In this document: positions 47,389-57,086 of the stretch, piece by piece
How the letters are laid out: the number at the start of each line of letters is the position of its first letter
How positions within the stretch are numbered: position 1 is the first letter of the stretch
Source of the DNA: Lewinellaceae bacterium
Lineage (GTDB): Bacteria > Bacteroidota > Bacteroidia > Chitinophagales > Saprospiraceae
Reading direction: 5' to 3'
DNA: 64,000 nucleotides
Assembly: GCA_016710765.1 (NCBI GenBank)
Contig: JADJUJ010000011.1
Coordinates: 16,318 to 80,317, forward strand
Program-made: the position numbers and the translations under genes
The notes under the pieces: generated by a model
The model's database searches: none
What the model was told of the DNA's origin: nothing
What the model saw: the letters and a program-made list of their open reading frames with translations, nothing else

Positions 47389-48609
47389 TCAGTGGGCTGA
47401 CCATTCAATTTTGGTCAGGTCGACACCGTCTTTATACATTTCCCAGATAGGGCTGAGTTCGCGCATGTGGTTGACGCCGTTGCGTACCAGCTCGATAGCA
47501 TCGTCCACCTCTTTTTCGGTGGTAAAACGGCCCAGGGAGAAGCGGATGGAGGAGTGTGCCAGGTCATCTCCCAACCCCATTGCCACCAATACATAAGATG
47601 GTTCCAGGGATGCGGAAGTACAAGCAGAGCCAGAGGAAACGGCGACATTTTGGTTAAAAGTCATCATCAAGCCCTCTCCTTCTACGTGCTTAAAGGAAAT
47701 ATTGCAAACGTGGGGCATTCGGCTGTTTACATTGCCGTTTACCTTGGTTTCTTCCATTTTGGAAAGTTCCGTTTCCAGGTGATCGCGGAGTTTGCTCAAA
47801 CGTGCAGCATCTGAAGCCATTTCCTGCATGGCAATTTCAGCTGCTTTGCCAAAGCCTACAATGCCTGGAACGTTCAGGGTGCCGGAACGCATACCGCGTT
47901 CGTGGCCGCCGCCGTCCATTTGGGCAGTAACTTTAACCCTTGGGTTTTTACGGCTGACATAAAGGGCGCCGACACCTTTCGGACCGTACATTTTGTGGGC
48001 GGTGAAGGACATCAAATGGATCCCGATTTCCCTTGGATGGGTTATGATTTTACCTACAGCCTGTGTTGCGTCGGAATGGAACAATACGCCGTGCTTTTCG
48101 CAAATCTGGGCTATCTCCCGCATGGGCTGGATAACACCCGTTTCGTTGTTGGCCCACATGACCGACACCAGTACCGTATTCGGTTTGATGGCCGCCTCTA
48201 ACTTGGCGGTATCAATCAGGCCGTCTTCTTCTACCTTGAGGTAGGTAACTTCTGCCCCGTGTTTTTCCAGGTATTTGCAGGCGTCCAGAATGGCCTTGTG
48301 TTCTGTTTCCAGGGTAATGATATGGTTGCCCTTCTTCGCATACATCTCAAATACTCCTTTGAGGGCAAGGTTATTGCTTTCAGTAGCACCGGAAGTGAAG
48401 ATGATTTCTTTTTCATCGGCTCCGATCAGCTTGGAAATTTGCTCACGAGCATAATCGACGGCATCTTCAGCTTCCCAACCAAACTGGTGGCTGCGGCTGG
48501 CAGCATTCCCGTGTTTTTCAAAGAAATAAGGCACCATTGTCTCTACTACCCGCGGGTCGCAGGGTGTAGTCGAGTTATTGTCCAGGTAAATTAGTCGGCG
48601 AGATTCCAT
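47389..48609 (-). CDS. iscS: Cysteine desulfurase IscS
   Basis: 406 aa. PLP enzyme converting Cys to Ala plus an enzyme persulfide. Motifs: YLDNNSTTPCDPRV, FTSGATESNNLALKG, ETEHKAIL, the PLP lysine in SFTAHKMYGPKGVGALYV, and the mobile-loop Cys in SSGSACTSASLEPS. It starts the iscS-iscU-iscA operon and has a perfect -7 promoter element at 48666-48673 and a 15-base palindrome in its leader. Divergent from mutA. Intact. Confidence 0.97.
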   Translation of the reverse strand: MESRRLIYLDNNSTTPCDPRVVETMVPYFFEKHGNAASRSHQFGWEAEDAVDYAREQISKLIGADEKEIIFTSGATESNNLALKGVFEMYAKKGNHIITLETEHKAILDACKYLEKHGAEVTYLKVEEDGLIDTAKLEAAIKPNTVLVSVMWANNETGVIQPMREIAQICEKHGVLFHSDATQAVGKIITHPREIGIHLMSFTAHKMYGPKGVGALYVSRKNPRVKVTAQMDGGGHERGMRSGTLNVPGIVGFGKAAEIAMQEMASDAARLSKLRDHLETELSKMEETKVNGNVNSRMPHVCNISFKHVEGEGLMMTFNQNVAVSSGSACTSASLEPSYVLVAMGLGDDLAHSSIRFSLGRFTTEKEVDDAIELVRNGVNHMRELSPIWEMYKDGVDLTKIEWSAH

Positions 48610-48634
48610 ATATATTGCGTCGAAGTAAAGTTAT

Positions 48635-48649
48635 TTAGATTTAATCTAA
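48635..48649. promoter_or_regulatory. 15-bp palindrome in the iscS leader, candidate operator
   Basis: TTAGATTTAATCTAA is a perfect inverted repeat (7-base arms, one-base centre), ~26 bases upstream of the iscS start and just downstream of the predicted -7 element, where a repressor would block transcription. Size and AT-rich symmetry fit an Fur/PerR- or Rrf2-type site; the regulator is not in the window. Confidence 0.45.
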
Positions 48650-48665
48650 TCTCACATTGAGAATG

Positions 48666-48673
48666 CAAATATA
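48666..48673 (-). promoter_or_regulatory. -7 promoter element of iscS
   Basis: TATATTTG on the minus strand, a perfect TAnnTTTG, 57 bases before the iscS ATG. Part of the 396-base divergent gap 48610-49005, in which I see no gene. Confidence 0.5.
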
Positions 48674-48990
48674 ACATCTCTCTCAAAAAATGGTTGGAAG
48701 AATATAGAAGAAATGCATAAAAAAGTAAGTGAAATGGCACTTTGTGCCTTCTGGCTATCTATTGCGTTGTATTCTACGGGCTTTTCCGGTGCAGAAATGT
48801 GATTTCCATGATTTCTGGAGGCGTTTTTTTTGTTTTTGCTATGAAAGTAGTGCTAGGCAAAAATGGCAGTTTCCCGGAATTGGCCATTGACACGGGACTT
48901 TGAATGCACAATTTGTTGCCTGCCGGCATCGCTTTGATGCGCTATTGCCGTATTGCCAGCATTTAAGCGCAGAACTTTCCCGGAATCCAT

Positions 48991-48998
48991 TATTTTTG
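48991..48998 (+). promoter_or_regulatory. -7 promoter element immediately upstream of mutA
   Basis: TATTTTTG, a perfect TAnnTTTG, ends seven bases before ATG 49006, so the message would be nearly leaderless if it is used. No good -33 element. Confidence 0.35.
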
Positions 48999-49005
48999 CC
49001 AGCAA

Positions 49006-50136
49006 ATGGAGTCAATCGAAGATTTTTTTAGCACATTTCCACCGGTAAGCAAAGCAGATTGGTTGGCTAAAATTACCCGGGACCTTAAGGGCAAGCCCCT
49101 GGAGGATTTATACTGGCAGCTCGACGGCCAGATAAATGTCGATCCTTTTCCACATCCCGATGATTTGCCAGATTCCCCATCACCCTTAACCATGCGCCGT
49201 GGCTGGGAAATCTGCGAATCCATTGATGCCACCGTGCCCACGGCAAATGCCACAGCGTTATCTGCTTTAGAGGCCGGTGCCGAAGCCCTATGTATTCATT
49301 TACCCTCTACCGGGTATGCGCTCGAATCGGTATTAAAAGGGGTGCATCTGGACCTTATTGGGTTGCATTTTTCCGGCCCCGGACTCGATGCCGACCCATT
49401 GGCCTTGTTAAAAGCGCTCGAAAAAACTGCGGTTGCGCAGGGTATTAAGGCGTCCGCCTTGCACGGAAGTTTATGGTACAATCCTGTAGCAAGTGAAAAA
49501 CCCTGTGATTGGCCACAATTGACAGCCTTACTTTCCTTTGCAACAGCCCATTTTCCTGGTTTTCGTTGCCTTCAAGTTGGCGCAGCGCCTGGCGCAGCAA
49601 CACTGGACAAGGTTGTGCAGCCACTGCTGCAGGCTAACATGTATTGCACTGGAATAAGCAGGCTTGGCTTGCCCACGGCCGATGTTTTGGCATCAATTGG
49701 ATTTTCTTTTACCGTCGGGACCGATTTTTTCACCGCAATTGCAGCGCAGCGTGCGCTTCGACTGTGCTGGATGAATCTTCAAAAAAGTTGGGGGCTGCCC
49801 GTTTCCGACCCGGACATCAACACGGGTTTTGATCCTGGCGTTTATTCGGATGACCTGTATACCAACATGATCCGGGCAACCACCATGGCCATGTCGGCTG
49901 TGCTTGGTGGCGCCCAAACCCTTACCGTATTACCCTATGATGCTGGCAGGGAAGGGCAATCCGACTTCCCGGAAGCTTTTTCCCGGCGGATAGCCCGGAA
50001 TGTGCAGCATTTGCTGAAAATGGAGAGTTTTCTGGATCAGTTTGAGGACCCTGCTGCCGGGAGCTATTATCTGGAAAACCTAAGCCGGCAATTGGGCGCA
50101 GCAGCCTGGGCGAAATTTGGTCAGGATCAAACATAG
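49006..50136 (+). CDS. mutA: Methylmalonyl-CoA mutase small subunit, short form
   Basis: 376 aa. Recognised by the N-terminal FPPVSKADWLAKITRDLKG...WQLDG pattern, the MRRGWEICESID segment, and the barrel end RNVQHLLKMESFLDQFEDPAAGSYYLENL. The small subunit does not bind B12 and supports the catalytic MutB in succinyl-/methylmalonyl-CoA exchange. It stops soon after the barrel (GAAAWAKFGQDQT), so the C-terminal cobalamin-like domain of longer MutA proteins is absent. mutB is not in the window. The next gene begins 5 bases later. Confidence 0.85.
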   Translation: MESIEDFFSTFPPVSKADWLAKITRDLKGKPLEDLYWQLDGQINVDPFPHPDDLPDSPSPLTMRRGWEICESIDATVPTANATALSALEAGAEALCIHLPSTGYALESVLKGVHLDLIGLHFSGPGLDADPLALLKALEKTAVAQGIKASALHGSLWYNPVASEKPCDWPQLTALLSFATAHFPGFRCLQVGAAPGAATLDKVVQPLLQANMYCTGISRLGLPTADVLASIGFSFTVGTDFFTAIAAQRALRLCWMNLQKSWGLPVSDPDINTGFDPGVYSDDLYTNMIRATTMAMSAVLGGAQTLTVLPYDAGREGQSDFPEAFSRRIARNVQHLLKMESFLDQFEDPAAGSYYLENLSRQLGAAAWAKFGQDQT

Positions 50137-50141
50137 CGCGC

Positions 50142-50627
50142 ATGGAAGATAAAGTACTCCGTTTCAGTGCTATCCTGAAGGGCTCAGAGGACATGGATGT
50201 GTTGTCCATCGAGTTTCCTTACGATGTCGAAGCCCTTTATGGCACGCGCGGACAAGTCAAGGTGAAGGTCACGTATGATGGCGTACCTTATCGCGGTAGT
50301 TTGGCCAAAATGGGTCATCCTTGTCATTTTCTGATTGTCACTAAGGCTATTCGAATGCATCTCGGCGGGAAAAAAGCCGGCGATACCGTGCAGGTTACGG
50401 TTCAACGCGACACGGAGCCCCGTGTGGTGGATGTGCCCGACGATCTTGGCGCCCTGCTGGAACCACGTCCTGAACTCAAAGCCTATTTTGATGGGCTGGC
50501 ATATACGCATCAAAAAGAGTATGTCCGCTGGATTACGGAAGCCAAAAAAACGGAGACCAGGGAAAGACGCTTGCACAAAACCATCGAAATGCTGGAAAGC
50601 AAAAAGAAGAACCCCAGCGATAAATAA
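50142..50627 (+). CDS. DUF1905 / YdeI-type domain protein
   Basis: 161 aa. The N-terminal ~95 residues match DUF1905 (LSIEFPYDVEALYGTRGQVKVKVTYDGVPYRGSL, GDTVQVTVQRDTEPR); the C-terminal part (YVRWITEAKKTETRERRLHKTIEML) matches the YdeI/OmdA-like module. Function unknown; some relatives are annotated as bacteriocin-protection proteins. Five bases after mutA and eight before the FAH gene, so one transcript. Intact. Confidence 0.8.
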   Translation: MEDKVLRFSAILKGSEDMDVLSIEFPYDVEALYGTRGQVKVKVTYDGVPYRGSLAKMGHPCHFLIVTKAIRMHLGGKKAGDTVQVTVQRDTEPRVVDVPDDLGALLEPRPELKAYFDGLAYTHQKEYVRWITEAKKTETRERRLHKTIEMLESKKKNPSDK

Positions 50628-50634
50628 CAACACC

Positions 50635-51246
50635 ATGAAGATATTTTGCATTGGCCGCAATTACGTCGATCACGCCAAAGAACTCAACAACCCGGTCCCC
50701 ACAGAGCCTATAATTTTCATGAAGCCTCCCACGGCGCTGGTGGTGGGGAACAAGCCTTTTTATTTTCCGGATTTCACCAAAGACTTGCATTACGAGGGTG
50801 AAATTGTACTTCGGATTTGCAAAAATGGCCGGCAGGTAGAGCCCGAGTTCGCTTCCCGCTATTATGATGCCATCGGGTTTGGCATTGACTTTACTGCCCG
50901 GGACCTTCAGCAGCATTTGAAGCAAAACGGACATCCCTGGGAGATTGCCAAGGCGTTTGACCGCTCGGCACCCCTGGGATCTTTCGTCTTGCTGGAAAAT
51001 TTGCGTAATCCCGCCGACATCCATTTCCAGTTGAAAAAAAATGGGGAAGTTGTACAAGATGGACACACACGGGATCTAATTTTTCCATTTGATGCCTTGA
51101 TTTGCCACATTTCCCGTTATTTTACCCTGCAGAAAGGAGATTATATCTTTACCGGTACTCCTGCTGGTGTTGGGCCGGTGCAGATTGGCGATGTACTGGA
51201 GGGCTTTGTGGAAGACCAATTGCTGCTGAAGTGTGCCATAAAATAA
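50635..51246 (+). CDS. Fumarylacetoacetate hydrolase family protein
   Basis: 203 aa from ATG 50635 (MKIFCIGRNYVDHAKEL). FAH fold: metal ligands in HYEGEIVLRI, GFGIDFTARDLQ, the substrate loop KAFDRSAPLG and the closing IFTGTPAGVGPVQIGD. Single-domain members are acylpyruvate hydrolases or oxaloacetate keto-enol tautomerases; which one cannot be told here. Tautomerase activity would fit TCA/propionate metabolism beside mutA, but this is only context. Intact. Confidence 0.88.
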   Translation: MKIFCIGRNYVDHAKELNNPVPTEPIIFMKPPTALVVGNKPFYFPDFTKDLHYEGEIVLRICKNGRQVEPEFASRYYDAIGFGIDFTARDLQQHLKQNGHPWEIAKAFDRSAPLGSFVLLENLRNPADIHFQLKKNGEVVQDGHTRDLIFPFDALICHISRYFTLQKGDYIFTGTPAGVGPVQIGDVLEGFVEDQLLLKCAIK

Positions 51247-51274
51247 CAGATTGTTCACCCGTCTAATGTACTGT

Positions 51275-52559
51275 ATGCGATTGATTACCCTGTTCCTGTC
51301 GGTTTTTTCTACCCTGTTTGTCTGTGCACAAGCCCCTACGCCAGCCCCTGAGCAGGCGGGACCCATCCTGATCCTGGGGGCAACAGCCCATCTTGGCGAT
51401 GGTCGGGTCATTGATAACAGCGCAGTTGCCTTTGACAAAGGCAAACTGACGCTTGTGGCTGATGCCATGACGATCCGCTTTGATCGTGGACAATTCAGCA
51501 AGATATTCGACGCGACGGGAAAGCATGTTTACCCGGGTTTTATCGGTACCGACACCCAGTTGGGGCTGATAGAAATTGATGCGGTGCGGGCCACTGTAGA
51601 CAATTCGGAAGTGGGCAGCATCAATCCCAATGTACGTGCCATTATTGCCTTCAATACCGATTCTGACGTCATCCCGACGGTGAGATCCAACGGCGTATTG
51701 CTGGCACAGGTGGTGCCCACCAGCGGCCGCTTCTCCGGTACATCTTCGGTGGTACAACTCGATGCCTGGAATTGGGAAGATGCAGCGCTGCGAACGGACG
51801 GCGGTATGCACCTCAACTGGCCTTACCAGCGCCCAAGCAGGGCTGGAAGAGAACGGCCCCAATCCGGACCCGATCCCACTGAGCAACAAATGCAAGAACT
51901 GGAGCAGTTTTTCGATCAGGCAAAGGCCTACTGTGCCTTGCCCAACGCGATGCCACAAAACCAGCGTTTTGAGTCTATGCGCGGTGTTTTTCCGGAAAAC
52001 AAACGCTTTACATCCATACCGATTTGGCCAAAAGCATACAAGCGTCAGTACTTTTTGCCGAAAAATACCAGATCCAGCCGGTCATTGTTGGGGGCAACGA
52101 CAGTTGGATGATTACCGATTTCCTTAAAGCACATGCAGTTTCGGTCGTGCTCAATAAATCGCAGCGTTTGCCGTCCAGGGAAGACGAGGATATTGATCAG
52201 CCGTACAAAACCGCAGCAGCATTACAGCAAGCGGGGGTACTGTTTTGCATCAGCGAAGAAGGGGCTGGCGCCAGCGGAATCTGCCGTTCGAAGCCGGACA
52301 GGCAGTTGGGGCAGGCTTGCCCTATGAGGCTGCGGTTGCCGCGATTTCACTCAATGCTGCCAAAATAATGGGTATTGCAGATCGCTGCGGATCCATTGAA
52401 GTGGGCAAAGACGCGACCCTGTTCATCAGCGAAGGCGATGCGCTGGATATGCGAACGCTTCAAGTGACGGCCGCGTTTATTCAGGGCCGTGAAATCAGTC
52501 TGGACAACAAACAAAAGGAGTTGTACAATAGGTTTGAAGAAAAATACAAGCGGCAATAA
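51275..52559 (+). CDS. Secreted amidohydrolase, imidazolonepropionase-like (two frameshifts)
   Basis: Corrected length 428 aa. Signal peptide MRLITLFLSVFSTLFVCAQA; N-terminal strand region ILGATAHLGDGRVID, KHVYPGFIGTDTQLGL; later LYIHTDLAKSIQASVLFAEK and PYEAAVAAISLNAAKIMGIADRCGSIEVGKDATLF, the classic end of an amidohydrolase barrel. The usual HxH after PGFI is replaced by D-T-Q, so metal binding may be altered, as in the non-catalytic partners of paired Bacteroidota amidohydrolases. Frame breaks: one base missing near 52006 and one near 52261-52266; fixing both gives one open frame. Confidence 0.82.
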
Positions 52560-52598
52560 TGGTTTGCTTTGCCTGTTAACGCTTACAAAACCCTGTCG

Positions 52599-52620
52599 CA
52601 ATAATTCAATTGAATCATTG
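52599..52620. repeat. Near-perfect 22-bp palindrome between convergent genes
   Basis: 20 of 22 positions are symmetric around AATT; the one mismatched pair is a G-U wobble in minus-strand RNA. It lies between the amidohydrolase stop (52559) and the lipoprotein stop (52673). AT-rich with no T tract, so a weak terminator candidate at best. Confidence 0.35.
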
Positions 52621-52672
52621 GCAATCAAAGGCCCGCGAATCAAGTGTCTACAAGTTTTAGCCAAAGGCCAAA

Positions 52673-53599
52673 TTACATCCGCTCCATGATGGTTTTAGAC
52701 TTTACCGTAATGGGCAGCTTTTGGTTGGCCATGCCACTGATTTTTACGGTCATTGTACCGCTCATTTCTAGGTTTTGGGTGATGCTGCGAACAAGGGCAT
52801 GCGGCTGATCGAGCTGAATGCTGCCACTGCCGGTACCCGCTAATACATAGCTGATTTTAAACATGCCCAGGTCCATTGTGCCGGGATCTTTAGGATCATT
52901 GTACATTTTACGGGTAAAATCGACCCTGGCACTTTGGGCATCTCTTGATTTCAGTACGTATTGTGTGGTCTGGTTCAGTTTAAAACCAGAGCCGGTATTT
53001 TTTTTCTCCCATTTGTTGCCAACGCGAATCGCTTTGGAGGGGAAAAAATTCCATATTTCACCCGATTGACGCCCCATGTTTTCATCGCTGAACTGGGTTT
53101 TAATACCTGCGAGCATGACGCCGATCATGGGGATGTCGCTAAAAGACGCGGATACTTTGTCCCACATTTCATTCATGCCGGTAAAGTTCTGAACGGTTCC
53201 CTGGGGTGTAAGTTCCATGTCAAAGTCCTGGCCGATCAGGTGGCGAAATATCCGGCCCTGCACTTCGGAGGAATCGGTTACAGGCAGCTCGGAGTCGTAT
53301 TCTGTAACTTTTCCGTTTTGGTTTTGTACTTGCTTTAGCCGGGTGATTTTCATCCCCATTTTTAGTGTTCCATCGGGTAGAACCGATTTGATGGTGTAGT
53401 CGTACTCGGTGACTTTGGTTTCGTAGGTTGTTTGTTCGCCTTCGTCGGCAGTGACCAGTGTTTCCGTTTCTTCGGTGCTGCGGTAGCGGAGGTGGTCGCC
53501 GGCTTTCAGGCCATCTTTGAGGCTGAGCAGGTAAGCAGGTTTACAGGCGCCGAACAGAAAAGCCAGGCTAATCAGTGATAACAGGAGTATTTTTTTCAT
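52673..53599 (-). CDS. DUF6263-family lipoprotein
   Basis: 308 aa. Lipoprotein signal peptide with lipobox (ISLAFLFGAC, Cys19). The mature part is beta-rich: LKAGDHLRYRSTEETETLV, YDYTIKSVLPDGTLKMGMKITR, FEL TPQGTVQNFTG-like LTPQGTVQNFTGMNEMW, and a closing IQLDQPHALVRSITQNLEMSGTM. This pattern is DUF6263, a lipoprotein family of unknown function. Expected in the periplasm or outer membrane. Divergent from the DUF4175 gene. Intact. Confidence 0.82.
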   Translation of the reverse strand: MKKILLLSLISLAFLFGACKPAYLLSLKDGLKAGDHLRYRSTEETETLVTADEGEQTTYETKVTEYDYTIKSVLPDGTLKMGMKITRLKQVQNQNGKVTEYDSELPVTDSSEVQGRIFRHLIGQDFDMELTPQGTVQNFTGMNEMWDKVSASFSDIPMIGVMLAGIKTQFSDENMGRQSGEIWNFFPSKAIRVGNKWEKKNTGSGFKLNQTTQYVLKSRDAQSARVDFTRKMYNDPKDPGTMDLGMFKISYVLAGTGSGSIQLDQPHALVRSITQNLEMSGTMTVKISGMANQKLPITVKSKTIMERM

Positions 53600-53693
53600 G
53601 TCAATTGTTTGCTCAAAATTATTGCAATTTGATCAAATAGCCATCAAATGCGTTAAAAATGCGCTTAGATCAACCTTTTCGCCGATTTGTTCG

Positions 53694-53722
53694 TTGTTAT
53701 TGAGTTATTTCCTGCAATTTTG
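53694..53722 (+). promoter_or_regulatory. Likely promoter of the DUF4175 gene
   Basis: TTG at 53694-53696 and CAATTTTG at 53715-53722 (one mismatch to TAnnTTTG), spacing 18, 31 bases before the start codon. Confidence 0.4.
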
Positions 53723-53753
53723 ACTTTCCTAATAAACTGGAATAATCTGCACT

Positions 53754-56700
53754 ATGCAAAAAGACAATTATACCCTGCTGATAGAGAAGCTGGACGGCTT
53801 TATTCGTAAGTTTTACGTCAATCAATTGTTGCGTGGTTCCCTGTACACCGTGGGCGCCGTTTTGGGGCTGTTCATCCTGTTGAATATTCTGGAGTACTAC
53901 CTGTATTTTGGTACAACCGTCCGTACCGCGTTGCTTTGGGGTTTTGGGCTGCTGTCGGGGCTGGCTTTATACCGTTGGGTAGCCCTTCCGCTGATGCACT
54001 ATTTCCACCTGGGGCAGGTTATCAGCCATGAGCAGGCGGCACAAATTATTGGCAATCATTTCACAAATGTGAAGGATAAATTGCTGAACATCCTGCAGTT
54101 GCGCCACCAGTCGAGCAACGCCATCTATGCTGAGCTCATCAACGCATCGATTAACCAGAAAAGTGATGAGATAAAACTGGTTCCGTTCAAAGCGGCCATC
54201 GACCTGGGTACCAACCGCAAATACCTGCGCTATGCGCTCCCTCCGGTGCTCATGCTGCTGTTCCTCCTGCTTGGCGCGCCAAATATTCTAAGGGAAGGCA
54301 CCAAGCGGCTCTGGAATGCCTCTACAGCCTTTGAAAAACCGGCGCCGTTCAAATTTTTTGTTGATGTCGACAAATTGAAGGTGGTGCAGTTTGGCGATTA
54401 CGACCTTAACGTGAAAGTCGACGGAGAAGCATTGCCCAACGAGATCTTCATCGATTTTGGTAAAGTGCAATACCGGCTTACCAAAGAAGCACCCAATATG
54501 TTCTCCTACCACTTTTCCAATGTACAGCGGATACGGAGTTCAAATTGTATGGCAGTGGGGTGGAAAGTCTGGATTACACCCTGGGCGTATTGAAAAAACC
54601 GAGCATGCTGAGTTTTCAGGTCGACCTGAAATTCCCGGCTTACATTGGGCGCCCGGCCGAATCACTGGCCAATGTTGGCGATCTGGTAATCCCGCAGGGT
54701 ACGCAGGTGCGCTGGACGTTTAATGCGCAAAATACCGATGAAATGGGCCTTCGTTTTGGTACTGCTGCCCGCGAAGACGCCAAGCGAAGTGGCGAAAACG
54801 CGTTTACCGTAGGACGTAAATTGCTTAAAGACGAGATTTATAAGATTTTTCTGAGCAATGCTAATTTGAAAAATGCTGACTCGGTGGCGTACACCATTAG
54901 CGTCATTCCCGACCTGGCGCCGCAAATTAACGTAGAGGCCTTCGACGACTCTACCAACCTGCGCACGCTGTTTTTTGCCGGCGAAGCCAGTGACGACTAT
55001 GGACTGCTAAAACTGACGTTCAATTACCAAATCAAAAAGGCAAAGGGCGGACAATTGCCCCTGCAAACCCTGAAACTTGATAAGCCCGAAGGCAAGCAAA
55101 TCCAATACAGCCACAATTGGAACCTCCGCAATCTGGACCTGGCCCCCGGCGATGAAGTATCCTATTATTTTGAAATTTTTGATAACGATGGTGTAAACGG
55201 TTCCAAGAGCGCCCGCACCGGTGTAATGCAATACCGTATGCCGACAACCGAAGAGTTGCGGCAGTCGCAAGCCCAGAACAATGAAGACATTAAAAATAAC
55301 CTGGAAAAATCGCTGAAAGAAAGTCAGAAAATTCAGGCAGATTTGAAGAAACTGCGGGAAAAAATGCTGCAGAAAAAGGATCTCGACTGGCAGACGCGCA
55401 AGGAAATGGAGCGCTTGCTGGATCGCCAGAAGCAGCTGAACGAACAAATTGATCAGGCCAAACAGAATTTTGACCAAAACAAGCAGCAGCAGCAGGAGTT
55501 TAACCAGCAGCCGGAAGACCTTCAGAAAAAACAGGAGCAACTGGAGAAACTGTTTGAGGAAACCATGTCGCCGGAAATGAAGCAATTGATGGAGGACATT
55601 GAGAAACTGCTGCAGGAGATGAACAAGGACGAGATGATTGAGAAAATGGAGCAGATGGAAATGTCGAACGAGGAACTGAACAAAGAACTCGATCAGCTGC
55701 AGGAACTCTACAAAAAACTCGAGGTGGAAAACCTGATGCAACAGCAAATTGACCGGCTCGAGGAGATGGCCAAGGAGCAGGAAGAGTTGGCCAAAGAAAC
55801 CGAAGAGGGCACCAAGAGCGATGAGGATATTAAAAAAGAACAGGATGCCCTCAATGAAAAAATGAAGGATGTAGAGAAGAAGCAGGAAGAGCTGATGAAA
55901 AAAAATGAGGACCTGAAAAAGCCTGAAAATATCGAGGACCACAAGGAAGAAATGGAGGATATCCAAAAGGATCAGAAGGATTCGCAGCAGGAGATGAAGT
56001 CGGGCAATAAAAAGAGTGCCGGCAAGAAGAAGAAATCTGCCTCCGATAAGATGAAGGATATGGCCAACAAAATGAAGCAAAACCAGCAGTCGGGCGAAAT
56101 GGAGCAGATGGAGGAGGATATGGCCGTCATCCGCCAGCTGTTGGAAAACCTGATTGGCCTGTCGTTCAATCAGGAGCAAACAATGAAAGGTATCAGTAAA
56201 ACCAACATCAATACACCGCGCTATGTAGAGCTTGCCCAGCAACAATACAAAATCAAGGACGATTTCAAACTGGTGGAAGACAGCCTGCAGGCTCTGGCCA
56301 GCCGCAATTTTCAAATTGCCGGCATCATCACCGGCAAAGTGACCGAGGTGAAATCGGCCATGAAAAATTCGATCGGTTACCTGGAAGAAAGGCAAACCGA
56401 TATTGCCAGCGGACAACAGCAAACCAGCATGAAAGGCCTGAACGATTTGGCACTCTTGCTGGCAGAAGCCATGAACCAGATGCAGCAGGACATGGCCAGC
56501 ATGATGCCCGGTTCCTAAAGCTGTCAGAAACCAGGCAAAAAGGCCAAGGTAAAGACGGAAAGGAACCCAAGGATAAAATATCCAAAGGGCAGGAAGGCAT
56601 GGGCAAGCAAATGGAAGACTTGAAAAAGCGCCTGGGAGCAACAAAAAGGCCAGGGCAAAAATGGCATGAGCAAGGAATTCGCCGAGATGGCCGCCAAGCA

Positions 56701-57085
56701 GGCTGCCCTCCGGAATGCCCTGCGTGAAATCCAAAAACAAAAACAGGAGCAGGGCAAAGGCAGTAAAGCACTGGAGGAAATTATGCAGCAAATGGACCAG
56801 AACGAAACGGAACTGGTCAATAAGCGCCTCACCAATGAAATGCTGAAACGCCAACAAGATATTTTAACCCGACTCCTGGATGAAGAACGCGCCGAACGCG
56901 AGCAGGAGCAGGATGAAAAACGCCAGGCGCAGACCGCACAGCAACAGCCTGCGAAAATGCCACCTGCCCTGGAAGAATACCTGAAAAAACGCCGTGCCGA
57001 AGTAGATCTGTACCGCACGGTTTCACCCGCACTCAAGCCTTACTACAAAGGTTTGGTGGAAGAGTATTTGAAAGGGGTGCAGTAA
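53754..57085 (+). CDS. DUF4175-family coiled-coil membrane protein (several lesions)
   Basis: Corrected length ~1110 aa. Two N-terminal membrane helices (residues ~25-75), another near 160-180, Ig-like beta modules to ~500, then ~400 residues of Gln/Glu/Lys-rich coiled coil (e.g. LDRQKQLNEQIDQAKQNF) and a conserved tail (GMSKEFAEMAAKQAALRNAL, PPALEEYLKKR, YRTVSPALKPYY). I recognise the DUF4175 family of Bacteroidota; function unknown, an envelope role is inferred. Lesions: one G missing at 54529-54530; in-frame TAA 56516-56518 before SCQKPGKK; one G missing near 56542; one extra G at 56634-56636. With these fixed the locus is one frame. Confidence 0.83.
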
Positions 57086-57086
57086 G

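Noticed and set aside
55007..56857. A 616-codon Leu/Phe-rich open frame opposite the DUF4175 coiled coil
   Set aside because: Antisense of Glu/Lys/Gln codons gives Leu/Phe-rich pseudo-membrane sequence; no start context or family match.
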